64,000 nucleotides of DNA, from NCBI RefSeq assembly GCF_000875895.1, contig NZ_JXCF01000001.1, forward strand, positions 310,001 through 374,000, given 5' to 3'. This DNA is from Staphylococcus gallinarum. Its GTDB lineage: Bacteria; Bacillota; Bacilli; Staphylococcales; Staphylococcaceae. This document shows positions 48,076 to 58,078 of the stretch, one piece after another. Numbering within the stretch: the first letter of the stretch is position 1; each line of letters begins with the position of its first letter. The notes beneath the pieces were generated by a model. The model ran no database searches, was not told the origin of the DNA, and saw only the letters and a list, made by a program, of their open reading frames with translations. The translations under genes and the position numbers were made by a program.

Positions 48076-48966
48076 ATGACTATTAAAAATGTTACGGTAA
48101 TTGGTGCTGGCGTATTAGGGAGCCAGGTTGCCTTTCAAGCGGCTTTTCATGGTTATGACGTGACTATCTATGATATTAATGATGAAGCAGTTGCTGCAGG
48201 TAAGGCGAAATTACATAAATTAGTTGGAATTTATGGAGAATATTTTAATAAAGTAGAGCAAGCAGAACAGTCGTTAGATCGATTGTCTTTAACATCGGAT
48301 CTAACAGCTGCAGTTGCTGATGCAGATTTAATGATTGAATCTGTTCCTGAAATTAAAGAAATTAAAATCGACTTTTATAAAGAAGTAGCTAAGGTAGCAC
48401 CTGAAAAAACAATATTTGCGTCAAATTCTTCTACGATGATCCCAAGTGATTTTAAAGAATTTACAGGACGTCCAGAGAAATTCCTAGCGTTACATTTCGC
48501 GAATGAAGTATGGAAAAATAATACAGCTGAAGTGATGGGTCATGCTGATACTGATAAAAAATATGAAGAAGAATTGCTTGATTTTGCAGAAAAAATTGGC
48601 ATGTTACCAATTCATGTGAAAAAGGAACAACCAGGTTATATTGTAAATTCACTATTAGTACCACTACTTCAAGCAGCTGAAGTTTTATATGCAAATGGTG
48701 TAGGAGAAATAGAAGATATCGATCGTTCATGGATGGTCGCAACAGGCGCACCAGTAGGACCATTCGGTATGCTAGATATCGTCGGCCTTACAACAGCTTA
48801 TAATATTGCAAAAATGTCATCACTCAATAGTCCACAAATGGCAAATGTAGCTGAAATGTTAAAAGCATATGTTGATGAAGGTAAATTAGGTACTGCCACT
48901 GGAGAAGGATTTTATAAATATCCAAACCCTGCATACAGAGAATTTTTTAAAGACACAAACAAATAA
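48076..48966 (+). CDS. 3-hydroxyacyl-CoA dehydrogenase family protein
   Basis: A 296-aa NAD-dependent dehydrogenase of the 3-hydroxyacyl/3-hydroxybutyryl-CoA type. N-terminal Rossmann motif VTVIGAGVLGSQVA (about residues 6-19), the catalytic His in ALHFANEVWKNNTAEV (His about 142, replaced context relative to LHFFNP), and the C-terminal helical domain with PGYIVNSLLVPLL and GLLDIVGL-like GMLDIVGLTT. It stands alone, with ATG behind AGAGGTGATC. The substrate chain length cannot be told; the changed loop after HF suggests a branch other than classical beta-oxidation. Confidence 0.88.
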   Translation: MTIKNVTVIGAGVLGSQVAFQAAFHGYDVTIYDINDEAVAAGKAKLHKLVGIYGEYFNKVEQAEQSLDRLSLTSDLTAAVADADLMIESVPEIKEIKIDFYKEVAKVAPEKTIFASNSSTMIPSDFKEFTGRPEKFLALHFANEVWKNNTAEVMGHADTDKKYEEELLDFAEKIGMLPIHVKKEQPGYIVNSLLVPLLQAAEVLYANGVGEIEDIDRSWMVATGAPVGPFGMLDIVGLTTAYNIAKMSSLNSPQMANVAEMLKAYVDEGKLGTATGEGFYKYPNPAYREFFKDTNK

Positions 48967-49098
48967 CGCAAATCTGTTATATAAATGATCGTGGCATGCC
49001 CGTGTTAATGAACATGCCTAAGAACTATTTACTAATAATTCAGTGGTAAATAGCTACAGCTAAAATGAATATTTTGGAAATAGATGTATTGAATTAGG

Positions 49099-49150
49099 CC
49101 CCTGGAATTTTGGAGAACTGTACTGAACCCCAATTTTCAGGGGTGTTTTT
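49099..49150 (+). terminator. possible terminator downstream of the dehydrogenase
   Basis: CCCCTG (49099-49104) pairs with CAGGGG (49138-49143) with partly paired inner arms, followed by TGTTTTT. It lies about 130 bases after the stop codon. Confidence 0.5.
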
Positions 49151-49212
49151 ATGCTAATTATTAATATTTTGTTTAGCAAAATAATTATAGAAAAGTTTAA
49201 CAGAAACTAAAA

Positions 49213-49244
49213 AAGCCACCTAAAATAATTATTTTAGGTGGCTT
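49213..49244. terminator. perfect 32-base palindrome, bidirectional terminator
   Basis: AAGCCACCTAAAATAA (49213-49228) is followed directly by its reverse complement TTATTTTAGGTGGCTT (49229-49244). It lies between the dehydrogenase and the convergent surface-protein relic and can serve both strands. Confidence 0.8.
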
Positions 49245-49299
49245 AGTCTATTTGGTTAGAATATTTTACAAAATGCTATGTCAATTTAACAGATAGTAT

Positions 49300-49880
49300 T
49301 TACTTATTTTCAGGATCTTTATTATGTCTTCTGAACAATAATAATGAACCAAGCGCTACGAATAATGAACCAAAGATAGTACTGTTTTGGTTGTTTGTTT
49401 CACCTGTATCAGGTAAAGAATTGCTATCTTGTTGATCATTATTTTGGCTATTGTCATTAGAAGTAGTATCGCTATTTGAATTATTATTAGAATTCATATT
49501 TGAATTTGATCCGTTGTTATAGTTTGTGTCACTGTCCATGTCTGAATCAGAGTTAGCATCAGAGTCAGAGTCCTCATCAGAATCACTGTCCGTCCGTATC
49601 CGAGTTACTATCCGCATCGGCATCAGTGTCATCTTTCTCTGAAAATGCTACAGCAATATCTCTTGAACCTTCATCTAATGGTGTCCAATAGGTAATGTCA
49701 GGGTTATTAGCTAAACCAAACTTTCTCACATAATTAAATTAAAGTACTTTTCTTGTAATTCTTCACCAATTTCTGCCCAGTTACCGGTATTACGTGTTAC
49801 TGCGACATAAGGATCAACATATAAACCATTTTCATCAAAAGATCTCCAACTTAAGCGAGCATCTAGTGGTAAGTAAGTGA
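49300..49880 (-). pseudogene. SD-repeat LPXTG surface protein remnant
   Basis: The end of a cell-wall-anchored protein: a Ser-Asp-rich stretch (SDSDEDSDSDANSDSD), an Asn/Ser linker, the sortase signal LPDTGE, a hydrophobic helix and the basic tail RRHNKD. Upstream pieces are in other frames: LPLDARLSWRSFDENGLYVD (about 49870-49740) and LANNPDITYWTPLDEGSRDI (about 49730-49600), separated by a stop codon and frameshifts near 49736 and 49595. The N-terminal signal peptide and A domain are missing. It is a decayed Sdr-like adhesin. Confidence 0.75.
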
Positions 49881-50117
49881 CTTATAATATTGTTCTTTTG
49901 AGACGACAAGGGTTACATATATGCCTATGAAGGCTTCTTTTATAATAATTTATTTGCGATTAGCAGGAAATAATTCAGATTCAAAACAGAAAGTCACATA
50001 ATAAAGATGTAAATTAAAAATTAATAATTTTTATTTATATAGAAAAAGGTTGTTTGTTGTATTATTATATGTATATAGATTGAGTTTAATAAATGTCCAA
50101 GAAATAGAAAATAGCTT

Positions 50118-53100
50118 TTGAAAGGAGTTGTATTTATTATACTTAATTATCCTCCGTACTTTAATTTTAATGAAGTTAAGATGAATAGTTATTATATGTC
50201 TAAATATGTTAATGATCATATCATTGAAAATATGCGAGAATTATATATAAAAGACAAAACTACTTTAAACCAATTGCGTAAAGAATTACATATAAGAGGA
50301 ATAGGATTTAAAAAAGAATATCAGAATAATTTTTTAAAGGGGATAGAATTTGAGTTATATCCATTTATTAAAGTAGAAAATGAAAATGAGCGGTATAAGA
50401 GATTTCCATTTGATTTATTTGGATTATCACAAATTATCGATGATTTAAAGATTTCTTCAGACAAATTTTTCAACTATATACCGATCAATGGTTTTGACAA
50501 GTATATTCCTCGTGAAAAAAAAGAATTATTTATGGCCAAATTAAAGGAATTTGACTTTCAGTTGATATATGAAAGTGATGTAATTTTTGATGAGCATAAA
50601 GGTATGAACAAAATGGAAAGTCAAAATATAACTAATTATATTCCTGAAAAAGCTTATCCGCATTTTATAAAATTTTGTAAATTAAATGGTTATAATATCA
50701 AAAATTTAGAGAAAGCACTACAAACTTATAAAAGTGCCAAAGGAACTAGGTTGAAAACATATGAAAAGTTATTTGAATATTGCATTAATAATGAACTTAT
50801 ATTACCAAATGGTGAGTCTAAATATAATTTTATAAATTTTGAATTAGATAATCTATTAAAAAATGCTGAAATGAATTACTTTGATTTTATGGAAGGATAT
50901 TTTAGTGAAAAGAATTTAATGTCAGACAAACCTTATTTATATGGAGAGAAAGTACTACGAAATATTTTTGAAAAAAGCAGTGTATCAAATGAGGTATATT
51001 TAGCTGATTTAGAATCTGAATTGACAAAATTAAGAAATCATGACAATTATATATTAATTAAGGACATGTATATTTCAGATATTATTAATCAATATTCTCT
51101 GTCAAATATATTTATAAAGGAATATAGAGTAGTAAAAGATTTAGGGACAATGCTTTATGACAAAAATATTATTAAAATTTTAAATAACTTCTTAGATTCA
51201 TTTCCTGTGTTTTCAACAATTAAAGATAAAATACTAAGTATACTTTCAGAGAAAGAGTATAAAATACTTAGAGAAAGGAATGAAGGTTATACTTTAGAGG
51301 AAATAGCGCAAGAGTTAAAAGTTACAAGAGAAAGAGTTAGACAAATTGAGAAGAGAGCTAAACGTAATTTAAAAGAATCAAAGCAAATCAAAGAATCGTT
51401 ATACTTCATATTGTTTAAGTATAAGACAAAATCTATTATTCACTTACCTCAAGTTTTAAGATATTTAAATTTAGAAGTTAGTGATGCTTTTATAGTTGAA
51501 ATTTTATTGGAAGAACATACAAAATACTTAATTTATAAAGAATACATGATAATAATTACACGTAAATTATACAAAAGTATATATGACGAAGTGAATTGGT
51601 ACGTTTTAAACAACTATCCTGTAATACCACTTAATGAATTAGAAAATGTATATGAAGAAACAATGGAATTTGCGACCAAGTTACTAAATGAGTTGAATTA
51701 TAAATTGGTGAAAAATAATTTTGTTCAAGCAAATATAACTTTAGTAGCGACAATAGAATATATTATGTCACGAAACAAAGATAAGATATTTGTTAATAAC
51801 GATGAAGGCTATGAGATATTGAAAAGTAAAATAGAGTCAGTATTTGATAAAAATATTGACTCAAGTCCTAGAGCTTTGTTTGCAAGAGTAGCAGATGCTA
51901 GTAATGTTATTTTAGTTGACAGAAATGCTTATAAATATGAAGATTTTGAATCAATTGACGGAGATTTTTTAGTTGAACTAAAGGAACTTGTTGATGACCA
52001 ATTATCTCAGGGACAATATGCAGATCCTAGAATAATTTATAAGGATAGTCCAAAATTAATGAGTGAAAACAGAGTGTATTCATACTCTCATTTATATTCT
52101 ATAATCAAAAATTTCTATGCAGATGATTACAAAGTAGGATATCAGAACACACTTTATATATTTCCTAAGAAATCAAATAAGTTAAGTGCAGAAGCTATAT
52201 TGAATAGTTATTTGATGAAGCACTCGCCAGTTGAAATCGATGTGTTAATTGAAGATTTAAATTGGAAAAGAATTAAATTAGAGCAAATGGTTCCAAGGTT
52301 AGATGATGTTATATTTAGTGGTAATCAAGAAGTTATTTTAATTAAAGGTATTGAAGAAGAGAATACTTATAGTGACTTATACAATTTAATTAACGATGAA
52401 GTAAAAAAAGGCTATCTAATTACTGCAGATTTGTATATTAAAGTCATTTTTGACACACATCTATCGGTATTGATAAATAAATACGATATTAAAGATCTTC
52501 ATAGTTTTGCCCAATTAATAAAATCAAAATTTATGTTTATGCTTGGACATAGTCAATTTCTTTATAGTAAATACTCTGAGTTTAGGAATATTGAAGATGT
52601 AATGGCAAATGAGTTACCTAAACTGATAAATTCTAAAGAGCTACAAAACTACTTAGTTGAAAAAGGTTATTCAGAACAAAGGTATTATAAAGCAAAAGAC
52701 GTTTTAATTGAAAAAAATCAGTTGATTCCATATAACAATGAAATATTTTTAAATCTAGAAAAATTTAAGTTTTCTAAAAATTTTGAGGAAAATATATTGA
52801 GTCAATTGAGTTTTGAGTTTGAGCAAAGTGTATTTCTAACTAAGAAACAACTTACGAAAATAGATACTGATTTAGATGACTCGCTTAGAGTTACTCCTGA
52901 AATAGTCACTCATATTGCCAAAGTAAATGGTTATCATTTGTTAGAAGCTTACTATGGTTCACTTTATGAATTGCCAATCATTACTTGTGAAAAGTTTGAT
53001 TCTTATGCTGAATTAGTTTATAAAATAGTGAAACAAAAATTTAATGACATATATAATGAAGAAAATCTTTTAGCATTTTTAAAGACATATGGTTTAGTAA

Positions 53101-53207
53101 ATGAAAATGCGGATCAAATTTATTTTACAATTAAAGAAAGTGTATATTTTACATTTGATAATTTGGGATTTTTCCAAATAAATGAAGAAGGTGTGTCCAA
53201 TGCTTAA
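50118..53207 (+). CDS. large unknown protein with an internal sigma-region-4-like HTH
   Basis: About 1,000-1,029 aa, first gene of a five-gene operon. Its only recognisable part is a helix-turn-helix (about residues 374-420, GYTLEEIAQELKVTRERVRQ then IEKRAKRN) of the sigma-70 region 4 type, which reads promoter -35 DNA in sigma factors. The remainder looks all-alpha and contains no membrane segment or nuclease motif that I can see. The start is unclear. TTG at 50118 precedes the RBS AAAGGAG (50121-50127), an ATT at 50136 is spaced perfectly from that RBS, and the first ATG in frame is 50181. It overlaps the helicase gene by eight bases. Confidence 0.75.
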   Translation: MKGVVFIILNYPPYFNFNEVKMNSYYMSKYVNDHIIENMRELYIKDKTTLNQLRKELHIRGIGFKKEYQNNFLKGIEFELYPFIKVENENERYKRFPFDLFGLSQIIDDLKISSDKFFNYIPINGFDKYIPREKKELFMAKLKEFDFQLIYESDVIFDEHKGMNKMESQNITNYIPEKAYPHFIKFCKLNGYNIKNLEKALQTYKSAKGTRLKTYEKLFEYCINNELILPNGESKYNFINFELDNLLKNAEMNYFDFMEGYFSEKNLMSDKPYLYGEKVLRNIFEKSSVSNEVYLADLESELTKLRNHDNYILIKDMYISDIINQYSLSNIFIKEYRVVKDLGTMLYDKNIIKILNNFLDSFPVFSTIKDKILSILSEKEYKILRERNEGYTLEEIAQELKVTRERVRQIEKRAKRNLKESKQIKESLYFILFKYKTKSIIHLPQVLRYLNLEVSDAFIVEILLEEHTKYLIYKEYMIIITRKLYKSIYDEVNWYVLNNYPVIPLNELENVYEETMEFATKLLNELNYKLVKNNFVQANITLVATIEYIMSRNKDKIFVNNDEGYEILKSKIESVFDKNIDSSPRALFARVADASNVILVDRNAYKYEDFESIDGDFLVELKELVDDQLSQGQYADPRIIYKDSPKLMSENRVYSYSHLYSIIKNFYADDYKVGYQNTLYIFPKKSNKLSAEAILNSYLMKHSPVEIDVLIEDLNWKRIKLEQMVPRLDDVIFSGNQEVILIKGIEEENTYSDLYNLINDEVKKGYLITADLYIKVIFDTHLSVLINKYDIKDLHSFAQLIKSKFMFMLGHSQFLYSKYSEFRNIEDVMANELPKLINSKELQNYLVEKGYSEQRYYKAKDVLIEKNQLIPYNNEIFLNLEKFKFSKNFEENILSQLSFEFEQSVFLTKKQLTKIDTDLDDSLRVTPEIVTHIAKVNGYHLLEAYYGSLYELPIITCEKFDSYAELVYKIVKQKFNDIYNEENLLAFLKTYGLVNENADQIYFTIKESVYFTFDNLGFFQINEEGVSNA

Positions 53208-55263
53208 CGATTTATCCTTTAAGTTACAATATAGATCAAGTCATGATAATTTATTTAAACATTTCTATAAACCATGCTTAAGTAATTCTATTAAATATGA
53301 TAGAGCTTCTGGTTACTTTACTAGCGAAAGTCTCAAATTATTAGCTAAAGGGTTAGATGTATTTCTTTTGAATGGTGGTCAAATAAGAATTGTAGCAAAT
53401 CCGAATTTAACGCCGGAAGATATTGAGGCTATTGAAAAAGGACATGCTGCAAGAGAAAATGTTATAGAAAGAAGATTATTAAAAGAAGTAGAACTAAGCT
53501 ATAGAACGATAGAAGATGACACTTTAAATGTTTTATCTTGGCTAATTTATAAAGGGCAATTAGATATAAAAATAGCTTTTGCTACTAATGGATCTATATA
53601 CCATGAAAAGTTTGGAGTGTTTACTGATCGAGATGGTAATTCAATTGCATTTTCAGGTTCAGCTAATGAAACTTATAATGGGTTAAGTCAAAATTTTGAA
53701 AAAATAGATGTTTACTCAATAGAAAATGATAGACATAGGATTGATAATGCTATAGAAGATTTTGAGAAACTATGGACTAATGAAACAAATGAGTTAAGCG
53801 TAGTAGATTTACCTAAAACGATAAAGCAAAAAATGATTGAATATCGTACTGATGATCTTCCCCTTTCAATACAAAATAATCAAACAAAGGAAAAAATGGA
53901 AAAAGAAATTAATCCTAGAGAATATCAAAAAGAAGCAATTAATGCATGGGAAAAATCTGGTAATAAAGGAATTTTAGAAATGGCAACTGGAACTGGTAAA
54001 ACGATTACCAGTTTATTGGCAGCAAGAGAGTATGTAAAAAGAAAATCAGCATGTGTATTAGTGATCATTGTTCCATTTCAACACTTGGTAAACCAATGGG
54101 AAAAAGATATTAATTTAATATTAGATGCAGATGTTGTTAAATGTATGGGTTCTCAAAAATCATGGTTTAATAGAACTAAATCGATGATACAAGAATTTAA
54201 TTTATCCTTAATTAGCCAATTTGTAGTCATTACAACTTATAAAACCGCAACATCTTTACATTTCAAGCAATTATTCGCTAAATTAAATGGTTCAGCAATG
54301 CTTATTACTGATGAATGTCATTACATAACCTTTAAAGGATTTAACGATTTCCCATTCGATAATTTTAGTGCTAGCTTAGGTTTGTCAGCAACACCTGATC
54401 GTTGGTGGGATGAAGAAGGTACAAATTATATGAAAAATTCAGTAGGAGAGGTGGTATATGAATATACTTTAGAAGAAGCTATTACTAATGGAAAATTAAC
54501 ACCGTATGATTATTACCCCCATTTAGTAGAACTAACTGAATATGAAATGCAAAAATATAATAAAATAACACAATTGATTATTAATCATTTAAATAAAGAA
54601 GATTCAGAGTCGAAAGATAGACTAGAAATTTTGTATAGAAAAAGAGCAAATATTGTTAATAAAGCTACAAATAAATTTGTCACTTTTATAAGAGACTTTA
54701 AGAGTGAGGACTTAGAAAATATATCGCACACTTTAGTATATTGTGCACCTGGAGATATAGAATTAATAGTGAAAGCAATATCTGATTTAGGAGTAAAAGT
54801 TTCTAAATTCAACTCAGAAATTAAAAATAGTGATAGAGAGCAGTTACTAAAGATGTTTGAGCTGGGACAGATTCAAGTATTAGTTGCTATTAAGTGTTTA
54901 GATGAAGGTGTAGATGTCCCAGCTACTAAGACAGCATATTTTTTATCTAGTACTTCAAATCCTAGAGAATTTGTTCAAAGAAGAGGTCGAATTCTGAGAA
55001 AACATAATGGAAAAACATTTGCGAAAATCCATGATTATATTGTGTTGCCAATAGGATTTACTTATGAAGATTTTTATAAAATAGCAGTTAAAGAATTACC
55101 AAGATTTTCAGAATTTAATGACAGTGCATTAAATTCAACGCATAGTAAGTTAGAAATGACTAGAGTTTTAGAAGATTATAATCTAACTCAACTAATGTAT
55201 AAAAAACCATGGGATGTATATAAAGAAATGAAGGAGTTGTATGATGATGGCAGCGTTAAATAA
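53200..55263 (+). CDS. PLD-domain SF2 helicase
   Basis: A 687-aa protein. An N-terminal phospholipase-D-like nuclease domain shows YHEKFGVF, then FSGSANET (His about residue 134). An SF2 helicase follows with Walker A MATGTGKTIT (about 258-267), the DEAH-like box TDECH (about 370), motif III LGLSATPDRW and motif VI QRRGRILRKH (about 590). Such PLD-helicase fusions occur in restriction and defence loci (established in general). The ATG at 53200 has GAAGAAGGTG upstream and overlaps the previous gene by eight bases; the 62-aa gene overlaps its end by about 20. Confidence 0.87.
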   Translation: MLNDLSFKLQYRSSHDNLFKHFYKPCLSNSIKYDRASGYFTSESLKLLAKGLDVFLLNGGQIRIVANPNLTPEDIEAIEKGHAARENVIERRLLKEVELSYRTIEDDTLNVLSWLIYKGQLDIKIAFATNGSIYHEKFGVFTDRDGNSIAFSGSANETYNGLSQNFEKIDVYSIENDRHRIDNAIEDFEKLWTNETNELSVVDLPKTIKQKMIEYRTDDLPLSIQNNQTKEKMEKEINPREYQKEAINAWEKSGNKGILEMATGTGKTITSLLAAREYVKRKSACVLVIIVPFQHLVNQWEKDINLILDADVVKCMGSQKSWFNRTKSMIQEFNLSLISQFVVITTYKTATSLHFKQLFAKLNGSAMLITDECHYITFKGFNDFPFDNFSASLGLSATPDRWWDEEGTNYMKNSVGEVVYEYTLEEAITNGKLTPYDYYPHLVELTEYEMQKYNKITQLIINHLNKEDSESKDRLEILYRKRANIVNKATNKFVTFIRDFKSEDLENISHTLVYCAPGDIELIVKAISDLGVKVSKFNSEIKNSDREQLLKMFELGQIQVLVAIKCLDEGVDVPATKTAYFLSSTSNPREFVQRRGRILRKHNGKTFAKIHDYIVLPIGFTYEDFYKIAVKELPRFSEFNDSALNSTHSKLEMTRVLEDYNLTQLMYKKPWDVYKEMKELYDDGSVK

Positions 55264-55429
55264 TGAGTTGAGCAAAAGATTATCAGAATTAGAAGATGAT
55301 TATGAAACTTTGTTACGACCGCTACTCAACGATTTAGCAAGTGCAAGTACAAGTACGGAAGAAACTTTCGCTAAAGACAAATTTAAAAAGCATTTAGCTG
55401 AATTTATTAAAGAAAGAAGTGAACAGTAG
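55244..55429 (+). CDS. 62-aa small coupled protein
   Basis: A small acidic helical protein, MMAALNNELSKRLSELEDDY and on to FIKERSEQ. Three adjacent ATG codons (55241, 55244, 55247) follow AAGGAG; the middle one is best spaced. It overlaps the helicase end and stops just before the DndD-like gene, so it belongs to the operon. The heptad-like pattern suggests a coiled coil or adaptor between helicase and ATPase (inference). Confidence 0.65.
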   Translation: MMAALNNELSKRLSELEDDYETLLRPLLNDLASASTSTEETFAKDKFKKHLAEFIKERSEQ

Positions 55430-55430
55430 T

Positions 55431-57476
55431 ATGAAATTGATAAAGATGGATTTAGAAAATTTCAGACAATACTATGGAAAGCAATCAATAGAATTTGCAT
55501 ATCAAGGAGATCAAAATACTACCATTTTATTTGGTGAAAATGGTAAAGGAAAAACGGGTATATACAGAGCCATTATGTTTGTTTTATTTGGATCAAAAAA
55601 AATATCACAAGATGCTGATAATGAGAAAATCCATTTAACAAATTTTAAAGTTCTTGATGAAACACCAGGTCCTTCACAATCTACTGTAACGTTGAAATTT
55701 GAACATGAGAATCAAATTTACGAAATTAAAAGACAAATGCGTGCAATAAAAATTTCTTCAAATTCAATTCAAGAACAAGAAGGAGAGGTAAGTTTAATTG
55801 AAATAGACGGCGAAACGGGGAACGTCAAGGCAAATGCATTATATGATAAACAGGAAATTAACATAAAAATTAATAAAATTATTAGTGAAGATATTAAAGA
55901 TTTCTTCTTATTTGATGCTGAAAAAATAGATACAATTGCTAAAGCAGATTCAAATGTTAGAAAAGAAGTAAAGAATGCGATATTCAGTTTATTACAATTA
56001 GACAAGATTGAAACAGCTAAAACATTTGTTAAAGAAACTAATAAAATAGTTAGACATAGAATATCTGAAGGTATGAAAAATGGAAATGCTAATCAACTAT
56101 CTCATAAGATTAGTGAAATTGATAAAGAAGTAGAAGAAATAAGAGATATATTATCTAAAATAGAAGAAGACAAACAAGTGATGGATGAAATTATTGCAAC
56201 TCATTCACTAACTCTAGAAAAAAACAAACATATTGTAGAAACAAAAAATAAAATAAAAGAAAAGGAACATCAAATTGATTTATTAAAAAAACAACTTGAA
56301 AATAGTAAAATTCAATTGAATCGGAGTTTGTTTGAAACCACTCCATCTTTATTATTGGAAAGTATATTTGATGAAAATAAAGATTACTTTGATAATTTTT
56401 TAGGTGATAATAAGGTAAGCATTCCTAAAGAATTATTAAATTTGTCATTATTAAATGAAAAATGCGTAGTATGTGATAATGATCTAAATGAGCATGAGCA
56501 AAGTAAGTTATATATTGAATCATTATTAGAAACGTACAAACATTCAGAGTCATATGAGCTAGCAAGAACTTTGTTAAAAGAAGCAAAAGATAAATTGGAT
56601 GAACATAAAAAAAATGAACAAGATTTTTCTAGTAATTTGAAAAGTTATAAGGAATTAATGGTTGAAATATCAAAGTCTCAAGATAGCATAAAAGATTTGA
56701 AAGATGATATTGCAAATTCTGCGAAAAATTCCGTAGATTTGGCTGATATTCAAGGTATGATCGAACAAGAGGAAATAAAAAAGGAAAATGCTACTAGAGA
56801 AATTGCGCTTAAAGAAAATAAACTTGAAGAGTTAGAAATACAAAAAGGAACTCTTGAAAAACAATATCAAGAACTACTTAAAAGAGAAAGTAGAAATGAA
56901 TTTGATCAAGCTCAATTAGAAATGTTGATTGCGCTTGAACATGAACTGAAAGAAATTTCAAATGTGTTTAGCCAAGATGTAAGAAGTTTATTAGGGGAAT
57001 ATACATCTGATATATTTAAAAAGTTGATTGATAAAAAAGATTTAGAAATCATTAATCATGTAGAAATAGATAGTTATTTCCAAATAGGAGCTTATAACAA
57101 CCATGGTTATAAAATCACGCAAGATATTTCGCAAGGTCAAAGACAAATATTATCATTATCATTTATTACTGCATTAGCAAAATTAGCAGTTAGAGAAGAC
57201 TCAATCGATAAAATAGATTATCCACTATTTATGGATTCACCATTTAATAGATTAAGTGGAATGAATAGAGATAATCTGATTGAAAAAATTCCCGATTTAA
57301 CAGCACAGTGGATATTACTTGTGACAGATACAGAGCTAACTCCAAGTGAAGAAAAAGTATTTAAATCTACAAATCGTTTAGGCAAGTGGTACAGAATTAA
57401 TCAATTAGATACACATCATTCTGAAATCGAACAAGTAGATTTAAGTGAAACAATGTCTACTAGAGGAGGATTTTAA
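55431..57476 (+). CDS. DndD/Rad50-like ATPase with zinc hook
   Basis: A 681-aa SMC-like ATPase close to DndD. The N-terminal ATPase half has Walker A LFGENGKGKTG (about residues 34-44). Two long coiled-coil arms (about 200-330 and 370-520) flank a Rad50-type zinc hook CVVC (about 345-348). The signature motif ISQGQRQILSLS (about 565) and Walker B YPLFMDSPFNRLSG (about 597) follow. The start MKLIKMDLENFRQY is the usual one for the family. DndD works with DndABCE in DNA phosphorothioation, but those genes are absent, so this protein probably serves another system. Confidence 0.87.
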   Translation: MKLIKMDLENFRQYYGKQSIEFAYQGDQNTTILFGENGKGKTGIYRAIMFVLFGSKKISQDADNEKIHLTNFKVLDETPGPSQSTVTLKFEHENQIYEIKRQMRAIKISSNSIQEQEGEVSLIEIDGETGNVKANALYDKQEINIKINKIISEDIKDFFLFDAEKIDTIAKADSNVRKEVKNAIFSLLQLDKIETAKTFVKETNKIVRHRISEGMKNGNANQLSHKISEIDKEVEEIRDILSKIEEDKQVMDEIIATHSLTLEKNKHIVETKNKIKEKEHQIDLLKKQLENSKIQLNRSLFETTPSLLLESIFDENKDYFDNFLGDNKVSIPKELLNLSLLNEKCVVCDNDLNEHEQSKLYIESLLETYKHSESYELARTLLKEAKDKLDEHKKNEQDFSSNLKSYKELMVEISKSQDSIKDLKDDIANSAKNSVDLADIQGMIEQEEIKKENATREIALKENKLEELEIQKGTLEKQYQELLKRESRNEFDQAQLEMLIALEHELKEISNVFSQDVRSLLGEYTSDIFKKLIDKKDLEIINHVEIDSYFQIGAYNNHGYKITQDISQGQRQILSLSFITALAKLAVREDSIDKIDYPLFMDSPFNRLSGMNRDNLIEKIPDLTAQWILLVTDTELTPSEEKVFKSTNRLGKWYRINQLDTHHSEIEQVDLSETMSTRGGF

Positions 57477-57941
57477 ATGGGGATATTAAAAGATAATCAA
57501 ATGATTTTTATAGCAGATAGCAAATATAATGATGTTTTTGATACTTTTACAAAGAAAGAGATAGGAAATAAAATTGAGATTAAACAATTATTTATTTTGG
57601 CTGCAACAGTAGGATTTAAAAATTCAAAACGTGTTAAAATTGGAAACAAAGGAAAAGAAACAAGAACTAGTTATTTATCCTATAAGGAAGAAGCATTACT
57701 TCTAAACATGGTTTTAGCAGACAGTGAAATAAATAATAATTTAGATGAAATAGTAAATTTAAATAATAAGACGAAAATAAAAAATATTATTGATGAATAC
57801 GCAAATGGCGGTATGGAACTCATAATTGATAATGGTCTGTCACATAGATGGAATGGTGAATACCTAAATAATGAAGATGGTAACTTAACTTTTGATTTAT
57901 CAAAATATATTCTTTCAGAAGTTCAAAATATTCCATTTTAA
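57477..57941 (+). CDS. unknown last gene of the defence-like operon
   Basis: A 154-aa soluble protein, MGILKDNQMIFIADSKYNDV and later GNKGKETRTSYLSYKEEALL, ending with a Trp/Asn-rich region. It may be related to small Dnd-system-associated proteins, but I cannot confirm this. ATG directly follows the DndD-like stop codon with GGAGGATTTTAA as RBS. No catalytic motif visible. A terminator about 90 bases later ends the operon. Confidence 0.7.
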   Translation: MGILKDNQMIFIADSKYNDVFDTFTKKEIGNKIEIKQLFILAATVGFKNSKRVKIGNKGKETRTSYLSYKEEALLLNMVLADSEINNNLDEIVNLNNKTKIKNIIDEYANGGMELIIDNGLSHRWNGEYLNNEDGNLTFDLSKYILSEVQNIPF

Positions 57942-58032
57942 CTTAAAATTATATAATTTTTATAAAAAGTAAGTGGAAAATGCAAGGAAATAGTAGGTAA
58001 TTCAACAAAATGGTATAGAAATATAAATTTAG

Positions 58033-58078
58033 AAAAGTGCTATGAGCAAAATAAGACTCATGGCACTTTTGTTGTTTT
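58033..58078 (+). terminator. terminator of the helicase/DndD-like operon
   Basis: AAAAGTGCTATGAG (58033-58046) pairs with CTCATGGCACTTTT (58057-58070) with one wobble pair, followed by GTTGTTTTT. Confidence 0.85.

Noticed and set aside
49213..49244. Perfect 32-base palindrome as a recombination or replication site
   Set aside because: It lies between convergent genes and has U-rich flanks; a bidirectional terminator explains it.
55431..57476. DNA phosphorothioation (Dnd) modification system
   Set aside because: Only a DndD-like ATPase is present; no DndA, DndB, DndC or DndE was recognised nearby.
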